Shown: in pieces, positions 31,202-40,364 of the stretch | How positions within the stretch are numbered: the first letter of the stretch is position 1 | Layout of the letters: each line of letters opens with the position of its first letter | Assembly (NCBI GenBank): GCA_903858685.1 | Contig: CAIOJR010000101.1 | Span: forward strand, 30,763 to 94,762 | Reading direction: 5' to 3' | Length of the DNA: 64,000 nt | Origin: an uncultured Caulobacterales bacterium | Lineage (GTDB): Bacteria; Pseudomonadota; Alphaproteobacteria; Caulobacterales; Caulobacteraceae | Translations under genes and position numbers: made by a program | The notes under the pieces: model-generated | The model's input: the letters and a program-made list of their open reading frames with translations, nothing else | Databases searched by the model: none | What the model was told of the DNA's origin: nothing

Positions 31202-32293
31202 ATGCAAACGGCCATCCCCTGCACGGTCATGCGCGGCGGCACCTCCAAGGGGCTGTATTTTCTGAGCGGCGATCTGCCCTCGGATGCGCCGACGCGTGAT
31301 GCGGTCCTGGTGGCCGCCATGGGCTCGCCCGACCTGCGCCAGATTGACGGCATGGGCGGCGCTCATCCCCTGACCAGCAAGGTCGCGGTCGTGTCCGCTT
31401 CAAGCCGACCCGATGCCGATGTGGACTATCTGTTCCTCCAGGTGGTGGTGAACGCGCCACGCGTGGACGCCGGTCAGAACTGCGGCAATATTCTTGCGGG
31501 CGTCGGTCCCTTCGCCATCGAAAAGGGTCTGGTGGCGACGACGGGGGATGTGACCGATGTGCGCATCCACATGGTCAATACCGGCGCCATTGCCGTCGCA
31601 GCGGTGCAGACGCCCGGCGGCGTGGTCGCCTATCATGGCGACGCCCGGATCGACGGCGTGCCGGGAACAGCGGCGCCCATTCCGACGGATTTTCTGGACG
31701 TGGCGGGCTCCAGCTGCGGCGCGCTCCTGCCCACGGGACATGCGCGCGATGTCGTCAACGGGGTCGAGGTGACCGCCATCGACAACGGCATGCCCGTGGT
31801 GATCATGCGCGCCAGCGATTTTGGCAAGACCGGCTATGAGACGCCCGAAGCGCTTGAATCCGATCTGGAGCTGAAGGCCAGGATAGAGGCGATCCGGCTG
31901 GCCATAGGCCCCCTCATGAACCTTGGCGATGTGACGAAGAAGACGGTGCCGAAGATGTGTCTGGTCGCGCCGCCGCAAGGGACGGGCGTGATCTGCACCC
32001 GCAATTTCATCCCCCATCGGGTGCACGAGGCGATCGGCGTGCTGGGGGCCGTCAGCGTCGCCACTGCCTGCGTCACGCCGGGGTCTGTCGCCGCGGAGGT
32101 AGCGGGCGTCGCCGATGTGGAAGCGGTCAAGACGCTGGAGGTGGAGCATCCCACCGGCTTCTTCACCGTGGCCATGGATGTGACCTTGGAGAACGGGGCG
32201 ATCCGCGTGCGTCGCTCCGCCCTGCTTCGCACTGCGCGCAAGCTGATGTCGGGCGAGGTCTATGTGGCCCAAAGCCTGTGGGCAGGTAAATGA
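31202..32293 (+). CDS. ligU: 4-oxalomesaconate tautomerase (PrpF family)
   Basis: 'TAIPCTVMRGGTSKGLYFLSGDLPSD', 'QNCGNILAGVGPFAIEKGLV'; position in PCA cluster. Confidence 0.9.
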   Translation: MQTAIPCTVMRGGTSKGLYFLSGDLPSDAPTRDAVLVAAMGSPDLRQIDGMGGAHPLTSKVAVVSASSRPDADVDYLFLQVVVNAPRVDAGQNCGNILAGVGPFAIEKGLVATTGDVTDVRIHMVNTGAIAVAAVQTPGGVVAYHGDARIDGVPGTAAPIPTDFLDVAGSSCGALLPTGHARDVVNGVEVTAIDNGMPVVIMRASDFGKTGYETPEALESDLELKARIEAIRLAIGPLMNLGDVTKKTVPKMCLVAPPQGTGVICTRNFIPHRVHEAIGVLGAVSVATACVTPGSVAAEVAGVADVEAVKTLEVEHPTGFFTVAMDVTLENGAIRVRRSALLRTARKLMSGEVYVAQSLWAGK

Positions 32294-33177
32294 GCGCCAC
32301 GACACGCATCGCCCTGATCGGCTTTGGCGAGGTTGGCCAGACCCTGGCGGAGGACCTCGCAGGCGCTGGTGTGACTGACCTCGTCGCGTTTGACGTGAAG
32401 TTTTCAGATCCCGAGAGCCCGCCGTCCCGCGCTCTGGCGCAACACCTTGATGTGCGCGTTGCGGCAACGGCGGGGCAGGCCTCGGCGGACGCCGATCTGG
32501 TGATCTGCGCCGTCACAGCGGCGCAGGATGTGGCGGCCGCGCGGGCAGTGGCGGCGGGCGGTTTGGGCAAGGGCGGATTCTTCCTGGACCTCAACTCCGC
32601 CTCACCCGGCATGAAACTGGCTTCGGCGGCGCTGATCGAGGCGGCTGGCGGCCTTTATGTCGAAGCCGCTGTGATGAGCCCGATCGGACCGAAGCGCATC
32701 GCCTCGCCCATGTTGCTTGGCGGCCCGCACATGGCGGCCTTTCTTGAACTGGCCGCGCCGCTCGGCTTTAGCGGCGCAAGGCCGTTTTCTGAAGTGCTCG
32801 GCAAGGCGTCGGCGGCCAAGATGTGTCGCAGCGTGATGGTCAAGGGGATCGAGGCCCTGTTGACGGAGTCCCTGTTGGCGGCGCGCCACTATGATGTGCT
32901 GGATACGGTGGTCGGCTCGCTCAGCGATCTGTTTCCTCTGCCCAACTGGCCGCAATTGTCGCGCTACATGATCTCGCGCTCGGTCGAACACGGGGTGCGG
33001 CGGGCGGAGGAAATGCGCGAAGCGGCCCGCACGGTGGAAGAGGCGGGCGTCGCGCCCTTGCTGACCCGCATGATTTCCGAACGTCAGGACGCCTCGGCCC
33101 ATTACCGTTCCGCACTCGCCGAAGACGATCTCGCAGCGATGCTGGACGCCATCATCAGGGAGACGAAACCGTCATGA
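32290..33177 (+). CDS. NAD(P)-dependent dehydrogenase, DUF1932 C-terminal type (beta-hydroxyacid DH-like), function unassigned
   Basis: 'TRIALIGFGEVGQTLAEDLAGAG', 'SPIGPKRIASPMLLGG', 'AAKMCRSVMVKGIEALLTESLLAA'; ATGA overlaps both sides. Confidence 0.85.
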   Translation: MSATTRIALIGFGEVGQTLAEDLAGAGVTDLVAFDVKFSDPESPPSRALAQHLDVRVAATAGQASADADLVICAVTAAQDVAAARAVAAGGLGKGGFFLDLNSASPGMKLASAALIEAAGGLYVEAAVMSPIGPKRIASPMLLGGPHMAAFLELAAPLGFSGARPFSEVLGKASAAKMCRSVMVKGIEALLTESLLAARHYDVLDTVVGSLSDLFPLPNWPQLSRYMISRSVEHGVRRAEEMREAARTVEEAGVAPLLTRMISERQDASAHYRSALAEDDLAAMLDAIIRETKPS

Positions 33178-34196
33178 TCATCGACTGTCACGGCCACTAC
33201 ACCACTGCGCCCAAGGCCCATGATGACTGGCGCGACGCCCAGAAGGCCGACTTCAAATCGGGGGGCGATGTCGATCCGGCCTATCCGGCCATTTCCGACG
33301 ACGAGATCCGCGAAAGCATCGAAAAGAACCAGCTGCGCCTGTTGAAGGAACGCGGCGCGGACATGACGATCTTTTCGCCGCGCGCTTCCACCATGGCCCA
33401 CCATGTGGGCGACGAGGCGGTGTCGCAGGCCTGGACCCGGCGCTGCAATGATCTGATCCGGCGGGTGGTCGATCTCTATCCCCAGACCTTCATCAGCGTC
33501 TGCCAGCTGCCCCAGTCGCCGGGCGTGTCGGTCGCGCACTCGATTGCGGAGCTGGAGCGGTGCGTCAATGAACTGGGCTTTGTCGGCTGCAACCTGAACC
33601 CTGACCCGTCAGGCGGCCACTGGACCGCGCCGCCCCTGACCGACCGCGCCTGGTATCCCTTCTTTGAAAGGATGGTGGAGCTGGACGTTCCGGCCATGGT
33701 CCACGTGTCTGGCTCGTGCAACGCCAATTTCCACGCCACGGGCGCCCACTACATCAATGCCGACACCACAGCCTTCATGCAATTTCTGGAAGGCGATCTG
33801 TTCAAGGATTTCCCGACGCTTCGCTTCATCATTCCCCACGGCGGCGGGGCGGTTCCCTATCACTGGGGCCGGTATCGCGGTCTGGCCGACATGTTGAAAA
33901 AGCCGCCCCTGCGCGAGCATGTGATGCGCAACGTCTATTTCGACACCTGCGTCTATCACCAGCCGGGCATAGACCTGCTGTTCAAGGTGATCGACGTCGA
34001 GAACATCCTGTTCGGCTCTGAAATGGTGGGCGCGGTGCGCGGCATCGATCCGGAAACCGGGCACTATTTCGACGACACCAAGCGCTATATCGACGCCCTG
34101 CCGATCAGCGCCGCCGACAAGGCCAAGATATTTTCGGGCAATGCGCGCCGGGTCTATCCACGTCTGGACGCCAGCCTGACAGCGCGAGGCCTGTGA
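33174..34196 (+). CDS. ligJ: 4-oxalomesaconate hydratase (amidohydrolase family)
   Basis: 'MIIDCHGHYTTAPKAHDDWRDAQ...', 'NLNPDPSGGHWTAPPLTD', 'FGSEMVGAVRGIDPETGHYFDDTKRYID'. Confidence 0.94.
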   Translation: MIIDCHGHYTTAPKAHDDWRDAQKADFKSGGDVDPAYPAISDDEIRESIEKNQLRLLKERGADMTIFSPRASTMAHHVGDEAVSQAWTRRCNDLIRRVVDLYPQTFISVCQLPQSPGVSVAHSIAELERCVNELGFVGCNLNPDPSGGHWTAPPLTDRAWYPFFERMVELDVPAMVHVSGSCNANFHATGAHYINADTTAFMQFLEGDLFKDFPTLRFIIPHGGGAVPYHWGRYRGLADMLKKPPLREHVMRNVYFDTCVYHQPGIDLLFKVIDVENILFGSEMVGAVRGIDPETGHYFDDTKRYIDALPISAADKAKIFSGNARRVYPRLDASLTARGL

Positions 34197-35092
34197 TGGC
34201 GGATTTCGTGATGGATTTTGGCTGGCGGGTCTGGCACCCGTCGCCGTCCAGTCCAGCCTTTGCGGCGCCGGCGGGCGCGGTGGACGCCCACTGCCACGTC
34301 TTTGGGCCGGGCGATGTCTTTCCCTATGCGCCCAGCCGCAAATATACGCCCTGCGACGGGACCAAGGACCAGCTCTGGGCGCTGCGCAAGCATCTGGGCT
34401 TCAGCCGCTCCGTCATTGTTCAGGCCACCTGCCACGGCGCCGACAATCGCGCCCTGATCGACGCCATCGCCCATTCCGGGGGCACGGCGCGCGGCGTGGC
34501 GACCGTCACGCGCGACATCACGGATGAGCAACTGCATGCGCTTCATGCCGCCGGTGTCCGCGGCGTGCGCTTCAACTTCGTCAAGCGGCTGGTGGATTCG
34601 CTGCCCCATGACGAGCTGAAGGAGATCGCCGCCCGGATCGCGCCTCTGGGGTGGCACATCGTGATCTATTTTGTGGCCGATGAGCTTGAGGAGCTGTCTG
34701 ACTTCTTCCTCAGCCTGCCTGCGCCTCTGGTTGTGGATCATATGGGAACGCCTGATGTGTCCAGGCCGGTCGACGGTGCGGACTTCAACCGGTTTGTGGA
34801 CTTCATGGCCGCGCGTGACGATATCTGGTGCAAGGTCACGTGTCCGGAGCGGCTGTCGAAACAGACCCCGCCCTTCTATGGGGACGTGATCCCGTTTGGC
34901 CGTCGCATTGTAGAGACCTATCCCGACCGTGTCCTTTGGGGCACCGACTGGCCGCATCCGAACCTGAAGACCCATACGCCCGATGAGGGCCAGCTGGTGG
35001 ACTTCATCCCTCAGATCGCGCCGACCGCGGCGCTTCAGCAAAAGCTGCTGGTGGACAATCCCATGCGTCTCTATTGGCCCGAAGAGGTCTGA
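34193..35092 (+). CDS. ligI: 2-pyrone-4,6-dicarboxylate lactonase
   Basis: 'GAVDAHCHVFGPGDVFPYAPSRKYTPCDGTKDQLWALRKHLGFSRSVIVQATCHGADNRALIDAI', 'WGTDWPHPN'. Confidence 0.95.
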   Translation: MMADFVMDFGWRVWHPSPSSPAFAAPAGAVDAHCHVFGPGDVFPYAPSRKYTPCDGTKDQLWALRKHLGFSRSVIVQATCHGADNRALIDAIAHSGGTARGVATVTRDITDEQLHALHAAGVRGVRFNFVKRLVDSLPHDELKEIAARIAPLGWHIVIYFVADELEELSDFFLSLPAPLVVDHMGTPDVSRPVDGADFNRFVDFMAARDDIWCKVTCPERLSKQTPPFYGDVIPFGRRIVETYPDRVLWGTDWPHPNLKTHTPDEGQLVDFIPQIAPTAALQQKLLVDNPMRLYWPEEV

Positions 35093-35093
35093 C

Positions 35094-35468
35094 ATGAGCC
35101 AAAAACCCTATCACGACATTCCCGGAACCATCCTGTTCGATGCAGAGCAGTCGCGCGCCGGGTTTCATCTGAACCAGTTCTGCATGTCCCTGATGAAGGC
35201 TGACAATCGCGCAGCATTCAAGGCGGACGAGCGAGGCTATCTTGACCAGTGGCCGATGACAGAGGCGCAGAAGCAGTCGGTGCTGAGGCGGGACTGGAAC
35301 GGCATGCTGGCTCTGGGCGGAAACATCTATTTCACGTCCAAGATCGCGGCGACAGACGGCCTGTCTTTCCAGCAGATCGCCGCGATCATGAGCGGCGTCA
35401 CCCAGCCGGAATATGCCGCCATGATGCTGGCGGGCGGTCGCTCCATCGAAGGCAACCGATATAAATAG
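35094..35468 (+). CDS. ligA: Protocatechuate 4,5-dioxygenase alpha subunit
   Basis: 'MSQKPYHDIPGTILFDAEQSRAGFHLNQFCMSLMKADNRAAFKADERGYLDQWPMTEAQKQSVLRRDWNGMLALGGNIYFTSKI'. Confidence 0.95.
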   Translation: MSQKPYHDIPGTILFDAEQSRAGFHLNQFCMSLMKADNRAAFKADERGYLDQWPMTEAQKQSVLRRDWNGMLALGGNIYFTSKIAATDGLSFQQIAAIMSGVTQPEYAAMMLAGGRSIEGNRYK

Positions 35469-35473
35469 CCACT

Positions 35474-36355
<882 letters not shown>

Positions 36356-36368
36356 AGCCCTTATCCCG

Positions 36369-37220
36369 TCAGGCGGGACTGGGGACGGCCTCATTCTCGA
36401 TCACCAGAAGGGCTGCTGCGGTGTTGGAGATCGGGATGTGATAGTGGCTGTGGATGTGACGCCGCCTGCCCGTCAGGGCGGCGGACATGGCGATCCACAT
36501 CAGGACCTCCACCCCTTGCGACCCGGACAAGGCCACCAGTTCGCGCGTGGTGTAGCCGGTCAGGGCCTTGGGGTCGTTGACCAGCCTGTCCAGACATAAC
36601 AGGTCGAATTCCTTGTTGATGAAGCCCGCGCGCTCGCCGTCGAGCTGGTGCGACAGACCGCCGGTGGCGATGACCGCCACGCGCTTGTCTTCCGGCCAGG
36701 ATTCGATAGCCCGTCCGAGCGCCTGTCCCAGCTTGTAGCTGCGAAGCGCGGAGGGGAGGGGGTGCTGAACCGTATTGAAACAGATCGGCACGGCGGGCGG
36801 CATGTCTCCATTCGGCCAGAACAGCTCCATCGGAATGCAGAAGGCGTGATCCACCAGCAATTCCTGACATGTGACGAGGTCGAACTCCTCCTCCACCAGA
36901 TGCTCGATCACGTGCCAGCTCAGGTCAGGGTCGCCCTTGAACGGATGCCGGACAGGCAGGCCCCAGCCTTCGTCGGCATTGCTGTATTGCGCCGCCGCGC
37001 CGACCGAGAATGTCGGCATCTTGTCGAGGAAAAAGTTCAGCCCGTGGTCGTTGTAGAGCACCACCACCACTTCTGGCCGGACCTTGGCCAGCCAGTCATG
37101 CGCCGGTCCAAATCCGTCGAAGAAGGGTTTCCAATAGGCGTCCTGCTGTTTGTGGTCGGCGATGGCGCGACCAATGGCGGGAACGTGAGAGACGGCGAGG
37201 CCGCCAACGAGCTTGGCCAT
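36369..37220 (-). CDS. Second LigB-type extradiol dioxygenase beta subunit
   Basis: 'MAKLVGGLAVSHVPAIG', 'LYNDHGLNFFLDKMPTFSVG', 'VIATGGLSHQLDGERAGFINKEFD'; His/His/Glu ligands present. Confidence 0.92.
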   Translation of the reverse strand: MAKLVGGLAVSHVPAIGRAIADHKQQDAYWKPFFDGFGPAHDWLAKVRPEVVVVLYNDHGLNFFLDKMPTFSVGAAAQYSNADEGWGLPVRHPFKGDPDLSWHVIEHLVEEEFDLVTCQELLVDHAFCIPMELFWPNGDMPPAVPICFNTVQHPLPSALRSYKLGQALGRAIESWPEDKRVAVIATGGLSHQLDGERAGFINKEFDLLCLDRLVNDPKALTGYTTRELVALSGSQGVEVLMWIAMSAALTGRRRHIHSHYHIPISNTAAALLVIENEAVPSPA

Positions 37221-37224
37221 GATC

Positions 37225-37578
37225 TCAACCTTGCGCTGATGCTTGAAGTTTGGCCTTGAAGGCCTCGACGCTCATGCCGGTCTGCTGGGCGCCAAGATCC
37301 TGCACATTCAGGCCGAGGATTCCGGCGAGCTTGGCCAGATAGTAGATGTTGCCGCCCGCCGCGATGAGCTGAAGCACATTGCGGCTTGCAACCGCAGCGC
37401 GCTGCTCCGGAGTCAGGCCGTAGCGGTCGCAATAGGCGGCCTCGTCAACCACAAAGGCCGCGCGATTGGCGGCGTCGTTGAATGAAAAGCACATGCGGTT
37501 GAGCGCATAGCCCTTCTGCGCTTCAGCGCCGTCAAAGACGGTTGTGCCAGGTATGGGCGCAGGGGCTGAACGCGTCAT
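37225..37578 (-). CDS. Second LigA-type dioxygenase alpha subunit
   Basis: 'PGTTVFDGAEAQKGYALNRMCFSFNDAANRAAFVVDEAAYCDRYGLTPEQRAAVASRNVLQLIAAGGNIYYLAKLAGI'. Confidence 0.92.
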   Translation of the reverse strand: MTRSAPAPIPGTTVFDGAEAQKGYALNRMCFSFNDAANRAAFVVDEAAYCDRYGLTPEQRAAVASRNVLQLIAAGGNIYYLAKLAGILGLNVQDLGAQQTGMSVEAFKAKLQASAQG

Positions 37579-37609
37579 GACTTAGTCTCCTCTTGATCGC
37601 GGCGCTGGA

Positions 37610-38788
37610 TTACAGCGTCAGCGGCAGGCCCACATAGTTTTCCGCCAGCATGGACTGTGCGGCGCGGGACGAGCGGATATAGGCCAGCTCAGCGGCCTGC
37701 AACTTGCGGTCGATGCTGCTGGTGTCGGGAAAACGGTGCGTGAGGGAGGTGAACCACCAGGAGAACCTCTCCGCCTTCCACACCCGCGCCAGGGCGCGCT
37801 GTGAATAGTGGTCGATCCCGGCCTTGCCAGCGCCGCTGTAGACGTCGCTCAAAGCTTCGCTCAGCATGATCACGTCGGTGGCGGCGAGGTTGAGGCCCTT
37901 GGCGCCCGTGGGCGGCACGATGTGGGCCGCGTCGCCCGCCAGGAACAGACGCCCCCAGCGCATCGGTTCGGCGACAAAGCTGCGTAGGGGCGCGATGCTC
38001 TTCTCAAATGACGGGCCTCGCACGACCTCGGCGCCTGAGTTTGCGCCAAGCCTGAGGCAGAGCTCGTCCCAGAAACGGTCGTCGGACCAGTCCTCGATCC
38101 GGTCGTCGAGCGAGCACTGCACATAGTAGCGGCTGCGGGTCTGGGAGCGCATGCTGGCCAGGGCAAAGCCGCGCTCGTGGCTGGCATAGATCAGTTCGTG
38201 ATTGCAGGGCGGCACCTCGGCCAGGATGCCCAGCCAGCCAAAGGGGTAAACCTTTTCAAAGGTCTGCAGGACATTAGGGGGGATGCTGGCGCGACTGATC
38301 CCGTGATAGCCGTCGCAGCCCGCCACGAAATCGCAGTCGATGCGGGCGGCCTCGCCGTTTTCGGTGAAGGTCACATAGGGATGGTTGGTGTCCAGATCGT
38401 GCAGGGCGACATGCTCAGCCTGATAGCGCACATCGAGACCGCGCGAGACGGCGGCGGCGTTCAGGTCCGCCATGACTTCGGACTGGCCATAGACAACCAC
38501 GCTCGCGCCGCCGGTCAGGTCCGCAAAATCCACGCGGAAGACCTCGTCGTCGCACGAAATGTTGGCGCCCGTGTGGACCAGGCCCTCGGCGCGCAGGCGC
38601 TGATCAAGGCCAAGCCGCGCCAACAGATCGACGGTCACCTGTTCCAGTACGCCCGCCCGGACGCGACCGGCCACATAGTCCTGACTGCGCTGTTCCAGAA
38701 CCGTGCAGGCGATCCCCTCCTGATGCAGCAGATGCGCCAGCAACAATCCGGCCGGGCCCGCGCCCACAATCACGACCTTTGTCCGCAA
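37610..38788 (-). CDS. pobA: 4-hydroxybenzoate 3-monooxygenase
   Basis: 'RTKVVIVGAGPAGLLLAHLLHQEGIACTVLEQRSQDYVAGRVRAGVLEQVTVDLLARLG', 'FLAGDAAHIVPPTGAKGLNLAATDV'; likely TTG start at 38788 (GGGAGGA upstream). Confidence 0.95.
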   Translation of the reverse strand: MRTKVVIVGAGPAGLLLAHLLHQEGIACTVLEQRSQDYVAGRVRAGVLEQVTVDLLARLGLDQRLRAEGLVHTGANISCDDEVFRVDFADLTGGASVVVYGQSEVMADLNAAAVSRGLDVRYQAEHVALHDLDTNHPYVTFTENGEAARIDCDFVAGCDGYHGISRASIPPNVLQTFEKVYPFGWLGILAEVPPCNHELIYASHERGFALASMRSQTRSRYYVQCSLDDRIEDWSDDRFWDELCLRLGANSGAEVVRGPSFEKSIAPLRSFVAEPMRWGRLFLAGDAAHIVPPTGAKGLNLAATDVIMLSEALSDVYSGAGKAGIDHYSQRALARVWKAERFSWWFTSLTHRFPDTSSIDRKLQAAELAYIRSSRAAQSMLAENYVGLPLTL

Positions 38789-38925
38789 AACGGATGTCCT
38801 CCCGCGCCACATGTTGAGCCCAGACTGACGACATCCGGGCTTGCGGGCGATGGAGAAGGCGGCCAATTACTTGGATTTTTTGACCGGCCGGGCTAGGCTG
38901 ACAATCCTGCCGGAGAAGGGCCCCC

Positions 38926-39837
38926 ATGGTCGATCAGGACGTCCGCTTACCCGTTCCACACTATGCCCTGTATGGCGAAGCGCCGGAGCAGACCGACGCC
39001 CGTTTCCTCCACCTTGAAACGCTGGAAGCGCGCAGTCGTCCCAGCGATTGGAAAATCCGACCGCATCTGCATCGCGACCTGCATCAGGTCTTTGTCATCT
39101 CCTCAGGTCTGGGCGACATATCGGTGGAGACCGAACGCTTCAGGCTGGAAGCGCCGTTCGTGCTGGTCGCGCCCGCCGGGTTGGTGCACGCCTTTGTCTG
39201 GCCGACCGGGGCGGAGGGGCATGTGCTGACCCTGGCTGACAGCTATGTGCGTGAAGCTACGGCAAGATTTCCGGAGCTATCGGCATTGTTTGGGCAAGCG
39301 CTGTGGCTGCACATGGACGCCGACGCGGAGCTGGAAGCCGCCATGTCCGGCGCGCTCTCCCAGCTGGCGCGGGAGGCCATCTGGGACGGACCCTGTCGCG
39401 AGGCGGCTATCGAGGCGCATCTGCTGGCCTTTCTGGTGGCGCTGCATCGGTTGCGGCTGATCTCGCGTCAGTCAGCCCTGTCGCTGAGCCGTCAGGCGGA
39501 CATCGCCGCGCGCTTTCGGGCCTTGGTGGAGCGCCGGTTTCGCACGCCGCGCACCATCGCCGCCTATTCAGCTGAATTGGGCATTACGGAGAAACAGCTT
39601 CGCAGCGCCTGTCTGAAGGCGGTGGGGCAATCGCCCTTGCAGCAGCTTCGTCGGCGTCGGGTGCTGGAGGCCAAGCGCCTCCTGACCTATTCGACCATGA
39701 CCGTGGCCGAGGTCGCCTATTCCCTAGGCTTTGACGATCCGGCCTATTTTTCGCGCGTGTTCAGCGAGGAGACGGGCGCCGCCCCCAGCGCTTTCCGAGC
39801 CGAGCGGGGTTTGATCCTGTCCATTTCGCCCGTGTGA
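38926..39837 (+). CDS. AraC family transcriptional regulator (PobR-like)
   Basis: C-terminal double HTH 'LGITEKQLRSACLKAVGQSPLQQLRRRRVLEAKRLLTYSTMTVAEVAYSLGFDDPAYFSRVFSEETGAAPSAFR'; divergent to pobA. Confidence 0.93.
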   Translation: MVDQDVRLPVPHYALYGEAPEQTDARFLHLETLEARSRPSDWKIRPHLHRDLHQVFVISSGLGDISVETERFRLEAPFVLVAPAGLVHAFVWPTGAEGHVLTLADSYVREATARFPELSALFGQALWLHMDADAELEAAMSGALSQLAREAIWDGPCREAAIEAHLLAFLVALHRLRLISRQSALSLSRQADIAARFRALVERRFRTPRTIAAYSAELGITEKQLRSACLKAVGQSPLQQLRRRRVLEAKRLLTYSTMTVAEVAYSLGFDDPAYFSRVFSEETGAAPSAFRAERGLILSISPV

Positions 39838-39849
39838 GCGGACACCATG

Positions 39850-40284
39850 TCAGTCCCGTCCCGTCCAGATGGATCGGAGTAGTTTTCGCGCCGCCACGCG
39901 CTCTGACTCTGTCATCCGGGCCATGATCAACTCTTCATTTTCATGCACGGCCTGATTGAGCTTCTCGATCAGCGCTTCACCCTGGGATGACAGGCGCAAG
40001 CCCTGTGATCGGCCGTCGATGGGCGCCCTTTCAATCAAGCCGCGATTGACCAGACCGCCGGTCAGGGGCGCCATGTTTGCGCTCTTGATCGCCAGCATCC
40101 GGCCAATTTCGCTCTGAGTGATCAGCGGATTTTGCGCGATGACCAGCAGGGTCGACATCTCTACAATCGTCACATTCAGCGCCGCGATGCGATTATTGAG
40201 GTCAGCTTGCATGGCCGCTGTGGCGCGCCGAAGTTGATAGCCGAGATAGCCTTCAAGCGGGTGGGTCGGGGCTGAAGCGTTCAT
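39850..40284 (-). CDS. MarR family transcriptional regulator (FerC/CouR-like)
   Basis: 'NPLITQSEIGRMLAIKSANMAPLTGGLVNRGLIERAPIDGRSQGLRLSSQGEALIEKL'; divergent from ferulate genes. Confidence 0.9.
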   Translation of the reverse strand: MNASAPTHPLEGYLGYQLRRATAAMQADLNNRIAALNVTIVEMSTLLVIAQNPLITQSEIGRMLAIKSANMAPLTGGLVNRGLIERAPIDGRSQGLRLSSQGEALIEKLNQAVHENEELIMARMTESERVAARKLLRSIWTGRD

Positions 40285-40328
40285 GCGTCCCTTATGACAA
40301 TCCCTATTGCCGACCGCAACAATTACAA

Positions 40329-40341
40329 CTATGCTTCATAG
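40329..40341. promoter_or_regulatory. Candidate MarR operator upstream of vdh
   Basis: CTATG-CTT-CATAG inverted repeat in the divergent MarR/vdh intergenic. Confidence 0.4.
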
Positions 40342-40364
40342 CAATTAAGTGGGAGGATTCAAAT

